A DNA stretch of 64,000 nucleotides, taken from assembly GCF_017368815.1 (NCBI RefSeq), contig NZ_JAFNME010000005.1, positions 1 to 64,000 of the forward strand, in the 5' to 3' direction. Under the pieces are notes generated by a model, which saw only the letters and a program-made list of their open reading frames with translations, was not told the origin of the DNA and made no database searches. The position numbers and the translations under genes were made by a program. Shown piece after piece: positions 19,469-28,001 of the stretch; position 1 is the stretch's first letter, and every line of letters starts with the position of its first letter. This stretch comes from Comamonas denitrificans. GTDB taxonomy: Bacteria > Pseudomonadota > Gammaproteobacteria > Burkholderiales > Burkholderiaceae_C.

Positions 19469-20164
19469 ATGAATTTTGTTTTTCCTCCCCAGCCCTCCGC
19501 CAGCTTGCCCGTGGTGGCCAGCGACCAGCGCTTTCCCATTCATCGCGTTTATTGCGTAGGTCGCAATTACGCTGACCATGCCCAGGAAATGGGGGATACC
19601 GGACGGGAGCCGCCTTTTTTCTTCACCAAGCCAGCCGATGCCGTCATTAGCGCCCCTGCAGGGCAGAGCGTGCCTCTGCCCTACCCCAGCCTGACGCAAG
19701 ATCTGCACCACGAGGTAGAGCTGGTGGTCGCCCTGGGCAGCGGTGGCAAAAATATTGCTGTCGCCGATGCATTGCAGCATGTTTGGGGCTACGCCGTAGG
19801 CCTAGACATGACGCGACGCGACTTGCAAGCCCAGTTAAAAAAGCTGGGCCGCCCTTGGTGCATCGCCAAAGGCTTTGATGCCAGCGCGCCCATGGGGGCA
19901 CTGACCCCCGCTGCCCAGGCAGGCGATGTGCAGCATGCGGCCATTGATTTGCAGGTCAATGGCCAACTGCGCCAAAGCGGCAAGACCAGCGCCATGATTT
20001 GGAATATTGCCGAAATCATTGCCGAGCTCTCTTGCGCCTGGGAGTTGCAAGCAGGTGACCTCATCATGACCGGCACCCCTGCCGGGGTTGCGGCCGTGCA
20101 GCGCGGCGATCGCTTGCAGGCGCAAGTGACCGGGTTGGCACCGCTGCAAGTGAACGTTCTTTAG
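19469..20164 (+). CDS. Fumarylacetoacetate hydrolase family protein
   Basis: The 231-residue FAH-fold enzyme has CVGRNYADHAQEMG, PFFFTKPADAV, HHEVELVVALG (metal ligands Glu), GYAVGLDMTRRDLQ and DLIMTGTPAGV. Members hydrolyse C-C bonds of acylpyruvates; the closest functional type seems to be fumarylpyruvate or acylpyruvate hydrolases, but no aromatic-catabolism genes are nearby. The ATG at 19469 is chosen from the conserved length. The Nudix gene follows 17 bp later. Confidence 0.9.
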   Translation: MNFVFPPQPSASLPVVASDQRFPIHRVYCVGRNYADHAQEMGDTGREPPFFFTKPADAVISAPAGQSVPLPYPSLTQDLHHEVELVVALGSGGKNIAVADALQHVWGYAVGLDMTRRDLQAQLKKLGRPWCIAKGFDASAPMGALTPAAQAGDVQHAAIDLQVNGQLRQSGKTSAMIWNIAEIIAELSCAWELQAGDLIMTGTPAGVAAVQRGDRLQAQVTGLAPLQVNVL

Positions 20165-20181
20165 GGCCAAAGGACAGCACC

Positions 20182-20733
20182 ATGGCCTCTTATTACCCCC
20201 GCCCGATTCGTTTCTGTAACCAATGTGGCCACGCCATCGCCATGCGTGTACCTGACGATGGCGATACCCGCATGCGGGCTATTTGCCCGCAGTGCCAGCA
20301 CATTCAGTACCAAAACCCCCTGAACGTGGTGGGAACCCTACCCGTTGCCGACGATGGGCGCATCTTGCTGTGCAAACGCAATATTGAGCCGCGCTTTGGC
20401 ACCTGGACGTTGCCTGCCGGTTTTATGGAGTTGGATGAAACCCTGGAACAAGGTGCTGCCCGCGAAACCGTTGAAGAAGCGGGGGCCGATATTGCCTTGG
20501 GCCGCTTGTTTTCGGTCATCAGCGTGCCCCAGGCGGCGCAAGTGCATATTTATTTTTTGGCCCAATTGCGTAGCTTGGTATTCAACCCCGGTTTTGAATC
20601 CCAAGAAGTGCGTTTATTCGCGCCTAAAGATATTCCCTGGGACGAATTATCGTTTCGCACGGTGAGCTGGACGCTGCGCCGCTACCTAGAAAATCCGCAA
20701 GGCACCGAGGTGCACCAGTGGAATGTGGAGTAA
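20182..20733 (+). CDS. Nudix hydrolase with N-terminal zinc ribbon
   Basis: The 183-residue protein has an N-terminal zinc ribbon (FCNQCGH...CPQCQH) followed by a Nudix domain with the Nudix box running from GFMELDETLEQGAA through RETVEEAGA. This two-domain layout resembles NADH pyrophosphatase-like Nudix proteins that are shorter than NudC. The substrate is uncertain. It starts 17 bp after the FAH gene and ends 3 bp before the DUF192 gene, so the three are probably one transcript. Confidence 0.9.
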   Translation: MASYYPRPIRFCNQCGHAIAMRVPDDGDTRMRAICPQCQHIQYQNPLNVVGTLPVADDGRILLCKRNIEPRFGTWTLPAGFMELDETLEQGAARETVEEAGADIALGRLFSVISVPQAAQVHIYFLAQLRSLVFNPGFESQEVRLFAPKDIPWDELSFRTVSWTLRRYLENPQGTEVHQWNVE

Positions 20734-20736
20734 GCC

Positions 20737-21210
20737 ATGCCAGCGCATTTTGTCCGGCACATCCTGAGCGCGGTTGTCAGCATTGCCGCTTGGGCCAGCC
20801 CTGGCTTTAGTTTTTCTCAGCAAATTCCGCAGCTGGACTTGCCGCGCATTGAATTGCGCGCCGGTATGCACCGCATCGTGGCCCAAGTGGCCAGCCGCCC
20901 GATTGAGCGGCAAATTGGCCTGATGCGCCGCGATTCCATGCTGCCTTTTGAAGGCATGCTCTTTGTCTTTGAGCATCCCGGGGTGCAATGCTTTTGGATG
21001 AAAGACACCACCCTGCCTTTAACGGCAGCCTTCCTGGCCGACGATGGTGCCATCGTCAATTTGGTGGATATGCAGCCGCTGGATGAAAATTCGCACTGCT
21101 CCAGCGCCCCGGTGCGCTTTGTGCTGGAGATGCACCAAGGCTGGTTTGCCAGCAAAGGGCTGAAAGCGGGCAGCCAGCTCAGCGGCAGTATTTTTAATAA
21201 AAAAGAATAG
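20737..21210 (+). CDS. Secreted DUF192 family protein
   Basis: The 157-residue protein has an N-terminal signal peptide (hydrophobic about 8-28) and a DUF192 domain: EVASRPIERQIGLMRR-like opening, GMLFVFE, CFWMKDTTLPLTAAFLADDG and the tail GWFASKGLKAGSQL. The function of DUF192 is not established. The start is ATG 20737, 3 bp after the Nudix stop. Confidence 0.88.
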   Translation: MPAHFVRHILSAVVSIAAWASPGFSFSQQIPQLDLPRIELRAGMHRIVAQVASRPIERQIGLMRRDSMLPFEGMLFVFEHPGVQCFWMKDTTLPLTAAFLADDGAIVNLVDMQPLDENSHCSSAPVRFVLEMHQGWFASKGLKAGSQLSGSIFNKKE

Positions 21211-21242
21211 CTACTTTGCTGAGCCCATAGGCAAAAGAAGCC
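21207..21242. repeat. Short or degenerate member of the intergenic palindrome family
   Basis: ATAGCTACTTTGC at the DUF192 stop codon faces GGCAAAAGAAGCC about 20 nt later, resembling the outer arms of the larger repeats but without the inner hairpin. Confidence 0.4.
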
Positions 21243-21280
21243 ACTTTTTAAATATTTTTTTAACTGAAAGGAAGCTTTTT

Positions 21281-21490
21281 ATGACCTCTTGGCAATGTGT
21301 CCGCCTGATCGCCGGTATTTTTATCTTGTTGTCTCTGGCTCTGGGCATTCCCGGCAGCCCCGTGTTTATCAGCCAATGGTTTTTGGCTTTTACGGCCTTC
21401 GTTGGTGCCAACCTGCTGCAAAGTGCCCTGACCAAATGGTGTCTACTCGAAAGCATTCTGCGCAAAATTGGCGTTCAGCCAGGGTGCTAA
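21281..21490 (+). CDS. DUF2892 (YgaP-like transmembrane) protein
   Basis: The 69-residue protein has two hydrophobic segments and the DUF2892 pattern: RLIAGIFILLSLALG, a W-F-A-F-VGANLLQSALTKWC segment and a final ILRKIGV. It corresponds to the membrane part of YgaP-type proteins without a rhodanese domain. The ATG at 21281 follows AAAGGAAG. The role is unknown. Confidence 0.85.
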   Translation: MTSWQCVRLIAGIFILLSLALGIPGSPVFISQWFLAFTAFVGANLLQSALTKWCLLESILRKIGVQPGC

Positions 21491-21513
21491 ACCAGTGATG
21501 GTTCGGCACATAC

Positions 21514-21538
21514 AAAAAAACGCCCCTTTCGGGGCGTT
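21514..21538. terminator. Terminator shared by rpoD and the DUF2892 gene
   Basis: An 8-bp stem AACGCCCC/GGGGCGTT with loop TTTC (21519-21538) is flanked by seven A residues at 21514-21520, giving a strong T-run for rpoD on the minus strand. Confidence 0.8.
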
Positions 21539-21558
21539 GCTGTTTGAGGAAGGCTGTT

Positions 21559-24009
21559 TTAGAGCGAATCAATAAAGCTGCGCAGCTTGTCGCTGCGGCT
21601 GGGGTGCTTTAACTTGCGCAGCGCCTTGGCCTCAATTTGGCGGATGCGCTCGCGCGTCACGTCAAACTGCTTGCCCACTTCTTCCAGCGTGTGGTCGGTG
21701 GACATTTCAATGCCAAAGCGCATGCGCAGCACCTTGGCTTCGCGCGGGGTGAGGCCATCCAAGATGTCTTTCACCACATCGCGCAGGCCCGCCTGCATGG
21801 CCGCTTCCATGGGCGCGACGTTGTTGGAGTCCTCGATGAAGTCGCCCAGGTGGCTGTCGTCATCGTCGCCAATCGGGGTTTCCATCGAGATGGGTTCTTT
21901 GGCGATTTTCATGATCTTGCGGATCTTGTCCTCTGCCATCTCCATCTTCTCGGCCAGCAGGGCCGCATCGGGCTCAAAGCCAAACTCCTGCAAGTGCTGG
22001 CGCGACAGGCGATTCATCTTGTTGATGGTCTCGATCATGTGCACCGGAATGCGAATGGTCCGGGCCTGGTCGGCAATCGAGCGGGTGATGGCCTGGCGGA
22101 TCCACCACGTGGCGTAGGTCGAGAATTTGTACCCCCGGCGGTATTCGAACTTGTCCACCGCCTTCATCAGGCCAATGTTGCCCTCTTGAATCAAATCGAG
22201 GAACTGCAGGCCCCGGTTGGTGTACTTTTTGGCAATCGAGATCACCAGGCGCAAGTTGGCCTCGATCATCTCTTTCTTGGCAAAGCGGCTGGCGCGTTCA
22301 CCATCGTTCATGCGCTTGTTAATGCGCTTGAGCTCTTCCAGCGGCACCACCACGCGGTTTTGCAGGTCGATGAGCGACTGCTGCAGCTCTTGCACATCGG
22401 GGATGTTGCGCCCCAGGATGGCGCTGTAGGGCTTGTTGCTGGCGGCCTGCTTTTCCACCCACTGCAGATTGAGCAGGTTGGCTGGGAAGTCTTTGATGAA
22501 CTGCTCTTGGCTCATGCCGCATTTATCGACAATGATTTTGCGCAGCTCGCGCTCTTTCTTGCGCACATCATCGACCTGGGCGCGGGCCATATCGCACAGC
22601 TTTTCGATGGTTTTGGCCGTAAAGCGAATGGTCATCAGCTCTTCGGTGATGGCCTTTTGCACCTTGACGTAGGCGGGCGAGCCCCAGCCGTCTTTGTCAT
22701 ACGCCTTGCGCAGCTTCTCGAACAGCACGCCCATGCGGTCAAAGCGCTCCAGCGCGTCGGTTTTGAGCTTTTCCAGCAGGCGTGTCATGGCCTTGGAGCC
22801 GCCTTTGCCGTCGTCATCGTCGTCTTCGTCGTACTCGTCGAAGTCTTCTTCAGCCACATAGTCGTCGTTCTCATTGGCATTGACAAAGCCATCGACAACG
22901 GTGGAGATGATCACCTTGCCTTCGCGGATGTCTGCCGCCATTTTCAGCACTTCGGCAATCGTGGCGGGCGAGGTGGAGATGGCCTCCATCATGTCCATCA
23001 GGCCGCCTTCGATGCGCTTGGCGATTTCGATTTCGCCCTCGCGCGTGAGCAGCTCCACCGTGCCCATTTCACGCATGTACATGCGCACGGGGTCGGTGGT
23101 GCGGCCAAATTCACTGTCCACGGTGGACAGGGCCGCCTCGGCCTCTTCCTCGGCTTCTTCTTCGGTCGTGGCGGACTGGCCAGTGTTGTTCAGCAGCAGG
23201 GTCTCGGCATCGGGCGTTTGCTCGTACACCGCGACGCCCATGTCGCTGAGCATGGCGATCACCACTTCCAGCGTTTCGGCATCGACCAGCTTGTCGGGCA
23301 GGTGGTCGTTGATTTCAGCGTGGGTCAGGTAGCCGCGCGTCTTGCCCAGCTTGATCAGCTGTTTCAGGCGCTGGCGGCGGGTGTTCATTTCTTCTTCGGT
23401 GAGCACCGTCTCATCCAGGCCGAATTCCTTCATCAAGGCGCGCTCCTTGGCCTTGCTGATTTTCATGCGCAGGGGTTTGACTTTTTCCACACCTTCGGCC
23501 GGGGCGGCGGCCTCGGGTTCGGCTTCCAGCTCCAGGTCGGATTCGATGTCGCTCAAATCGGCATCGTCATCCAGGGCCGGTTTGCCTTTGCTTTTGGCAC
23601 CGCGCTTGGCGCTGGGCTTGTCGGCATCAGCTGCGGCCGCTTTGGTGGTTTTTGTCGTTTTGGTGGTTTTTTTGGCTGCAGCGGCTTTTTTGGCTGGTTT
23701 TTCTTCCGTTGCAGCGTCTGCCACGACCTCGGTGGCTACCGCTTTTTTGCTGGTGGTTTTTTTGGCGGCCGGTTTTTCTGCGGCAACAACGGCTTCAGGC
23801 TCTTTGGGTGCTACTGTTTTTTTAGCTGCAGCCGCTTTTTTTACGGGCTTTTCAGCGTCAATTTGCTCTGCAGTTGTTTTTTTGTCAGCGTCAGCCGCTA
23901 CTTTTTTTGCTACCGTGGCCTTGGGTTCGGCTTTTTTACGGGGGCTTTTTGGGGTTGCTTCTGCCAACAGCGCATCGGCCATGGCTTTGAGTTCAGCTTT
24001 GGTTGCCAC
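21559..24009 (-). CDS. rpoD: RNA polymerase primary sigma factor RpoD (sigma-70)
   Basis: Housekeeping sigma factor. The 816-residue protein is longer than E. coli RpoD (613 aa) because of a lysine/alanine-rich N-terminus (about residues 1-170, runs such as [15 protein letters not shown]). Region 1.1 follows from about 180, then an acidic patch ([10 protein letters not shown]), region 1.2 ([12 protein letters not shown]), region 2 ([39 protein letters not shown]) and region 4 ([21 protein letters not shown]). The start is GTG at 24009, with an AAGGA ribosome binding site. The gene lies downstream of dnaG. Confidence 0.97.
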   Translation of the reverse strand: MATKAELKAMADALLAEATPKSPRKKAEPKATVAKKVAADADKKTTAEQIDAEKPVKKAAAAKKTVAPKEPEAVVAAEKPAAKKTTSKKAVATEVVADAATEEKPAKKAAAAKKTTKTTKTTKAAAADADKPSAKRGAKSKGKPALDDDADLSDIESDLELEAEPEAAAPAEGVEKVKPLRMKISKAKERALMKEFGLDETVLTEEEMNTRRQRLKQLIKLGKTRGYLTHAEINDHLPDKLVDAETLEVVIAMLSDMGVAVYEQTPDAETLLLNNTGQSATTEEEAEEEAEAALSTVDSEFGRTTDPVRMYMREMGTVELLTREGEIEIAKRIEGGLMDMMEAISTSPATIAEVLKMAADIREGKVIISTVVDGFVNANENDDYVAEEDFDEYDEDDDDDGKGGSKAMTRLLEKLKTDALERFDRMGVLFEKLRKAYDKDGWGSPAYVKVQKAITEELMTIRFTAKTIEKLCDMARAQVDDVRKKERELRKIIVDKCGMSQEQFIKDFPANLLNLQWVEKQAASNKPYSAILGRNIPDVQELQQSLIDLQNRVVVPLEELKRINKRMNDGERASRFAKKEMIEANLRLVISIAKKYTNRGLQFLDLIQEGNIGLMKAVDKFEYRRGYKFSTYATWWIRQAITRSIADQARTIRIPVHMIETINKMNRLSRQHLQEFGFEPDAALLAEKMEMAEDKIRKIMKIAKEPISMETPIGDDDDSHLGDFIEDSNNVAPMEAAMQAGLRDVVKDILDGLTPREAKVLRMRFGIEMSTDHTLEEVGKQFDVTRERIRQIEAKALRKLKHPSRSDKLRSFIDSL

Positions 24010-24349
24010 TTACATTCCTTTTTGCAATATCCACCAGCACGCCAAAGGTGCATGGGCTGCACCTAGCGGGCGATCAGTTTTTTTCCATTGAGTCTGCACA
24101 GCACGCACCTGGGGCCAGGGCGTGGGGAAGTCAAACCTTCCCAGGCAAGATGGTGGGCGATCATTTGGTGTGCAGTCCTTGCGAAAGTGGGTCAAGGCGC
24201 GGTGCCGAACGTGAATGCGCTTTCACGTGACCCGGGTCGGAGGTGCTGCTGTCGCTCTTGCCGGTAAGGGGGCAATTATAGGCAATGACGGGAAACTCAA
24301 GACCAAATTTTAAAAAAATGTCAAGAGTTTTCAAAAAATTAAGCCTGTT
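24010..24349 (-). other. 340-bp intergenic leader between dnaG and rpoD
   Basis: No protein gene is evident. On the minus strand it contains a TATAAT-type promoter near 24275-24302, leaving an untranslated leader of about 260 nt. The leader includes a hairpin (ACGTGAA/TTCACGT, near 24208-24227) and an adjacent GACCCGGGTC palindrome. Confidence 0.6.
24275..24302 (-). promoter_or_regulatory. Candidate rpoD promoter
   Basis: On the minus strand a consensus -10 TATAAT (24275-24280) lies 16 nt from TCTTGA (24297-24302). It would give rpoD a promoter independent of dnaG. Confidence 0.55.
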
Positions 24350-26248
24350 TTAAAGATTCTTGCTGCGCAATTGCAGATTTTGGTAGCGCTGACGCAGCTC
24401 TTGGTTGCCGGGGTCGTTGGCATACGCTTGGGCCAATTGGGTTAGAAGTTGGCGAATGCGCTGGGTCAGCAGCGGTTTCAAAATGCTGCGCAACTCGGCT
24501 TGCTGGGCCTGGGGGTCATCTTCTGGGTGGCCCAAGGGGCCGGCCATTAGGCGTTGCACCCAAGCGCCATGTTCTGACTGGTCCAGCTGCTGCTGCACCA
24601 CGGCCCAGGTTTGCGCGCCGTGGGCTTGGTAAAACGCCTCCGTCCAGGCAAACAAGGGGCCATGCGGCACGGGCAGGTGTACCAGCGCATCCCAATCGTC
24701 GTTGTCCAGCTGCTCCAGCAAGGCCATGTGCCCCAGCAAGAGGCGCACGGCTTGGTCTGGCCCGTTGGTGATTTCAACGCGGCGCATCGGTGGCGGCGCT
24801 GGGGCGTAGCGGCCTTGCCCCCATTTTTCAGAGGGCGCAAACGACCTGGATTGGCCGCGCTGCCAGGGCTGGCGCTCGGTACGGCGAAAACCTGCGCCTG
24901 GTGCACCGCCTTGCGCAGCAGGCCCAAGGTGGCCTGCGGCTGGGCTGGGTGGCTGCCAACTGCGCTCCAGCTCGTGCGCGGGCAGGGTGATGTGCTGGGC
25001 CAGCTCGTCCAAAACCAAACGCTTTAAGGTGCTGGGCGGCAATAAACTCCACAGCGGCTGGGCTTGGTTGGACAGTTTGGCCTTGCCCGGTGCGGTGCCC
25101 AGGTCGCAGCCCTCGCTGGCCACTTGCAATAAAAATTGGTTGAACGGCATGGCCGCATGCACCATGCGCGTAAACGCATCGGCCCCATGGGCGCGGATGA
25201 AGCTGTCCGGGTCGTGCTCGGGCGGCAGAAATAAGAATTTGGCGCTGCGCGTGTCATTGAGCAGGGGCAGCACCGCCTCCAGCGCTTTGCGGGCGGCCCG
25301 CTGGCCGGCGGCATCGCCATCAAAGCTGAACACCACCGCTTCGGTAAAGCGAAACAGCTTGTGCATGTGCTCGCTGGTGCAGGCTGTGCCCAAGGTGGCC
25401 ACGGCATTGGGAAAGCCCAGTTGGGCCAGCGCCACCACGTCCATATAGCCCTCGCACACCAGGGCGTAGCCGCTGTCGCGCAAGGCGGTGCGGGCTTCGT
25501 ACAGGCCATACAGCTCGCGCCCTTTGTGAAACAACGGGGTTTCGGGGGAGTTGAGGTATTTGGGCTTTTCATCCCCAAAGACGCGCCCGCCAAAGCCGAT
25601 GCACTGGCCTTTGACATCGCGAATCGGGAACATGATGCGGTCGCGAAAACGGTCGTAGCGCTTGCCCTCGTCCTCGTGCGTGTTGTGGATGACCAGTCCA
25701 CCCTCTTCCAGCAAGTGGCTGGTGTAGTCGGGGAAGATGCTGGCCAGAAAATTCCAGCCCGCCGGGGCGTACCCCAGGCCAAACCGGCGGCTGACCGCGC
25801 CCGAGACACCCCGGCGCTTTAAATACTCAATGGCGTGTGGGGCGTTTTTGAGCTGTTCGCAATACGCCTGGGCGGCCCGCTCCAGGGTATCGACCAGGCT
25901 GTCTTGCTGCTGCTTCATGGCCTGGCGCTGGGCACGCTGCTGGGGGGAGATGTCTTCCTGCGGCACCTGCATGCCCACCTCTTGGGCCAGGGACTGCACC
26001 GCCTCCATAAACTCCATGCCGGTGTGCTCGCGCAAAAAGGCGATGGCATCGCCGCCTTTGCCGCAGCCAAAGCAATGGAAAAACTGTTTGACCGGGCTGA
26101 CGCTGAACGAGGGCGATTTTTCCCCATGAAACGGGCACAGCCCCATGAAGTTGGCCCCGCTTTTTTTCAGCGGTACATAGCGCCCAACCACATCGACGAT
26201 ATCGACGCGTTGGAGCAGGTCTTGGAGGAAGGAGGCAGGAATCGACAC
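24350..26248 (-). CDS. dnaG: DNA primase
   Basis: Synthesises RNA primers for replication. The 632-residue protein has the CHC2 zinc finger (CPFHGEKSPSFSV...HCFGCGKGG, C38/H41/C59/C62), the RNA polymerase core with KYLNSPETPLFHKG and the TOPRIM motif ALVCEGYMDVVAL, then FSFDGDAAGQRAA, and a C-terminal helicase-binding domain. The start is GTG 26248, giving the usual SIPASFLQDLLQRVDIVDVV N-terminus; an ATG at 26293 in the same frame adds 15 residues without similarity. Neither start has a clear ribosome binding site. Confidence 0.95.
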   Translation of the reverse strand: MSIPASFLQDLLQRVDIVDVVGRYVPLKKSGANFMGLCPFHGEKSPSFSVSPVKQFFHCFGCGKGGDAIAFLREHTGMEFMEAVQSLAQEVGMQVPQEDISPQQRAQRQAMKQQQDSLVDTLERAAQAYCEQLKNAPHAIEYLKRRGVSGAVSRRFGLGYAPAGWNFLASIFPDYTSHLLEEGGLVIHNTHEDEGKRYDRFRDRIMFPIRDVKGQCIGFGGRVFGDEKPKYLNSPETPLFHKGRELYGLYEARTALRDSGYALVCEGYMDVVALAQLGFPNAVATLGTACTSEHMHKLFRFTEAVVFSFDGDAAGQRAARKALEAVLPLLNDTRSAKFLFLPPEHDPDSFIRAHGADAFTRMVHAAMPFNQFLLQVASEGCDLGTAPGKAKLSNQAQPLWSLLPPSTLKRLVLDELAQHITLPAHELERSWQPPSPAAGHLGPAAQGGAPGAGFRRTERQPWQRGQSRSFAPSEKWGQGRYAPAPPPMRRVEITNGPDQAVRLLLGHMALLEQLDNDDWDALVHLPVPHGPLFAWTEAFYQAHGAQTWAVVQQQLDQSEHGAWVQRLMAGPLGHPEDDPQAQQAELRSILKPLLTQRIRQLLTQLAQAYANDPGNQELRQRYQNLQLRSKNL

Positions 26249-26314
26249 GGCAGCGATTGTCTTGCAAATCGCCCATCCGCTGGGGCGTTGCATGAATTAA
26301 AAATTAAAAAATAA

Positions 26315-26391
26315 AGAGCATTTACCGCAATGAATACGTGGTTTTTTATATAAATTAACTAAAAAACCAATAAATACAAGCGGTAAATACT
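26315..26391. repeat. Nested palindromic intergenic repeat, copy 3
   Basis: Outer arms are AGAGCATTTACCGC (26315-26328) and GCGGTAAATACT (26380-26391). The inner perfect 10-bp stem is TGGTTTTTTA/TAAAAAACCA (26339-26348, 26360-26369). Confidence 0.7.
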
Positions 26392-26398
26392 ATGGTTT

Positions 26399-27247
26399 TT
26401 AATTATTCCCACCGTCCCGCACGCGCCAATACCGGGCAAAGCGTGGCAGCCCGCTGGCGTGGGTGCCGTTGAAGCGGTAGGTGATGGTGCTGCCAATGGC
26501 CGGCGGCTGGGCGCGGTCGGCATCGCGCAATCCGCTACCAATTTTGAAGCGTTGGCCATTGGGTATCTCCACCAGCAAAGCGCCGGTCAAGCCCTGGTAT
26601 TTGCCTTTGCCGGGCAGGTGGGCCACGACCACGGCCTCGGCATCTTCGAACAATTTCAGCTTGATCAAATCATCACTGCGCCCTGGGCGGTAGGGGCTGT
26701 CGGCGCGGCGCAGCATCAAGCCCTCGGCACCTGCCGCGCTCACATCGTTTAACTGCTGCTGCAGCGCAGCGTGGCTATCGACCTGCCACTGCGCTGCAGC
26801 CTGCACCCAGGGCTGGCCCATGGCCTTGACCACACGCTGCAAGGCCTGCTGGCGCTGGGCAAAGCCGCCGGGGTGCTGGGGCAAGTCAAACACCATGTAG
26901 CGCAGCGCCCGCCAGCCGCCCTCATCCTTGGCCCCCAGCGCCACCGTGGCCTGCACAGCGGCAAACTGCCCCCGGCCCGCCCACAACTCGCCATCAAGCG
27001 CCTGCGCGGGCCAGCCCTGGGTGAACCACGCAGGCGCGTCAATGGGCAGCCCCTGGCGGCTCATCAACCGCTGCCCGTCCCAATGGCCACGGATGCCATC
27101 GTACTTCTCGCTCACCCAGTACGCCTGCACGTCCAGCCCAGGCCGGTAGCTGTTGGCCAGGGTGAGCGCATCGGCCCAGGCCGCAGCGGCCAGCAGGCAC
27201 AGCGTGAGAAAACTACCCAGGCGGCGTAGCCAGAAAAGTGGGGGCAT
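26399..27247 (-). CDS. Periplasmic ATP-dependent DNA ligase (Lig E type)
   Basis: Single-subunit ATP-dependent ligase joining DNA nicks. The 282-residue protein has a cleavable signal peptide (about 1-25, ending AAAAWA), then the adenylation motif I with nucleophile K48 (SEKYDGIRG), LDGEL, YMVFDLP, AEGLMLRRAD and LIKLKLFEDAEAVV, followed by a minimal OB domain (GLTGALLVEI...FKIGSGL). A secreted minimal ligase fits the Lig E group, found mostly in proteobacteria capable of DNA uptake; a role on imported or extracellular DNA is an inference. No competence genes are adjacent. Confidence 0.88.
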   Translation of the reverse strand: MPPLFWLRRLGSFLTLCLLAAAAWADALTLANSYRPGLDVQAYWVSEKYDGIRGHWDGQRLMSRQGLPIDAPAWFTQGWPAQALDGELWAGRGQFAAVQATVALGAKDEGGWRALRYMVFDLPQHPGGFAQRQQALQRVVKAMGQPWVQAAAQWQVDSHAALQQQLNDVSAAGAEGLMLRRADSPYRPGRSDDLIKLKLFEDAEAVVVAHLPGKGKYQGLTGALLVEIPNGQRFKIGSGLRDADRAQPPAIGSTITYRFNGTHASGLPRFARYWRVRDGGNN

Positions 27248-27384
27248 GAGGGGGGCCTTTCATGGGTGGCAGGTTGGCACCGTGCTGCCGACTTTATGCG
27301 ATCTGCGGAAACCGGGCCGCCGCGCTCAACACGGCCAGGATGGAGGCGGTGACGATGTTTGCATGCAGCCCTACGCCAAGCGCG

Positions 27385-27424
27385 TTCGACAAATTAACTT
27401 AAAACATGTACATTAACCTGTACG
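27385..27424 (+). promoter_or_regulatory. yefM-yoeB promoter and TGTACA operator
   Basis: TGTACA (27407-27412) and TGTACG (27419-27424) are repeated at 12-bp spacing, overlapping a possible promoter TTCGAC (27385-27390), 18 nt, TACATT (27409-27414). YefM proteins are known to bind TGTACA motifs, so this is the likely autoregulatory operator. Confidence 0.55.
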
Positions 27425-27451
27425 TTAAGGTGTGCATCTTAGGAGAAAATC

Positions 27452-27706
27452 ATGCAAGTTATCAGCTTCACCAAGGCCCGCAATGAGTTCAAAGGAGTCA
27501 TTGACCGCGTAGTGGCTGACCGCGATGCAACCCTCATCCACCGCCGCGACGGGGAAAACGCCGTCCTGCTCTCCGAATCCACCTACACCAGCATGCTAGA
27601 GACACTGCACTTGATGCAAAGCCCCGCGAATGCACGTCGCTTGATGGCCGCTGCCCAGCAAGACCGCAAAGGTATCGCCAAAAAACAAACCCTCATTGAA
27701 GCGTGA
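27452..27706 (+). CDS. yefM: YefM/Phd-family antitoxin
   Basis: The 84-residue antitoxin neutralises YoeB and autorepresses the operon. It has the Phd/YefM N-terminal DNA-binding fold ([20 protein letters not shown]...[28 protein letters not shown]) and a C-terminal toxin-binding tail. The ATG at 27452 follows TAGGAG. Its last 4 nt overlap the toxin start (GTGA), typical of translational coupling. Confidence 0.92.
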   Translation: MQVISFTKARNEFKGVIDRVVADRDATLIHRRDGENAVLLSESTYTSMLETLHLMQSPANARRLMAAAQQDRKGIAKKQTLIEA

Positions 27707-27969
27707 GCCGCACAATTAAATTCCTCCCTGATGCCTGGGGGGACTACCTCTATTGGCAAGGCCAAGACAAAAAGACCCTCAAACGCATCAATTTGCTACT
27801 GACCGAGGCAGCGCGAGAACCATTCGTTGGCACTGGAAAGCCCGAGCCACTGGTGGGCAATTTATCAGGCTACTGGTCAAGGCGTATCGACCAGACCCAC
27901 CGGCTTGTGTACCGTGCCGATGATGATGATCTGGTCGTCTTGCAGTGTAGATACCACTATGGCGACTGA
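27703..27969 (+). CDS. yoeB: YoeB-family ribosome-dependent mRNA interferase toxin
   Basis: The 88-residue RelE-superfamily toxin cleaves mRNA in the ribosomal A site. It shows the YoeB pattern [13 protein letters not shown]...[23 protein letters not shown]...HRLVYR...CRYHYGD, with the expected catalytic Glu, Arg and penultimate-region His. It starts at GTG 27703, overlapping yefM. The pair appears intact. Confidence 0.93.
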   Translation: MSRTIKFLPDAWGDYLYWQGQDKKTLKRINLLLTEAAREPFVGTGKPEPLVGNLSGYWSRRIDQTHRLVYRADDDDLVVLQCRYHYGD

Positions 27970-28001
27970 GCTTGAACTGGCGAGATGCCGTTAGTAGTTT
28001 G

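Noticed and set aside
21637-24066. An 809-codon open frame on the plus strand opposite rpoD, with many Gly/Phe/His residues
   Set aside because: It is the antisense of the GC-rich rpoD coding frame; the translation has no recognisable motif and rpoD is certain.
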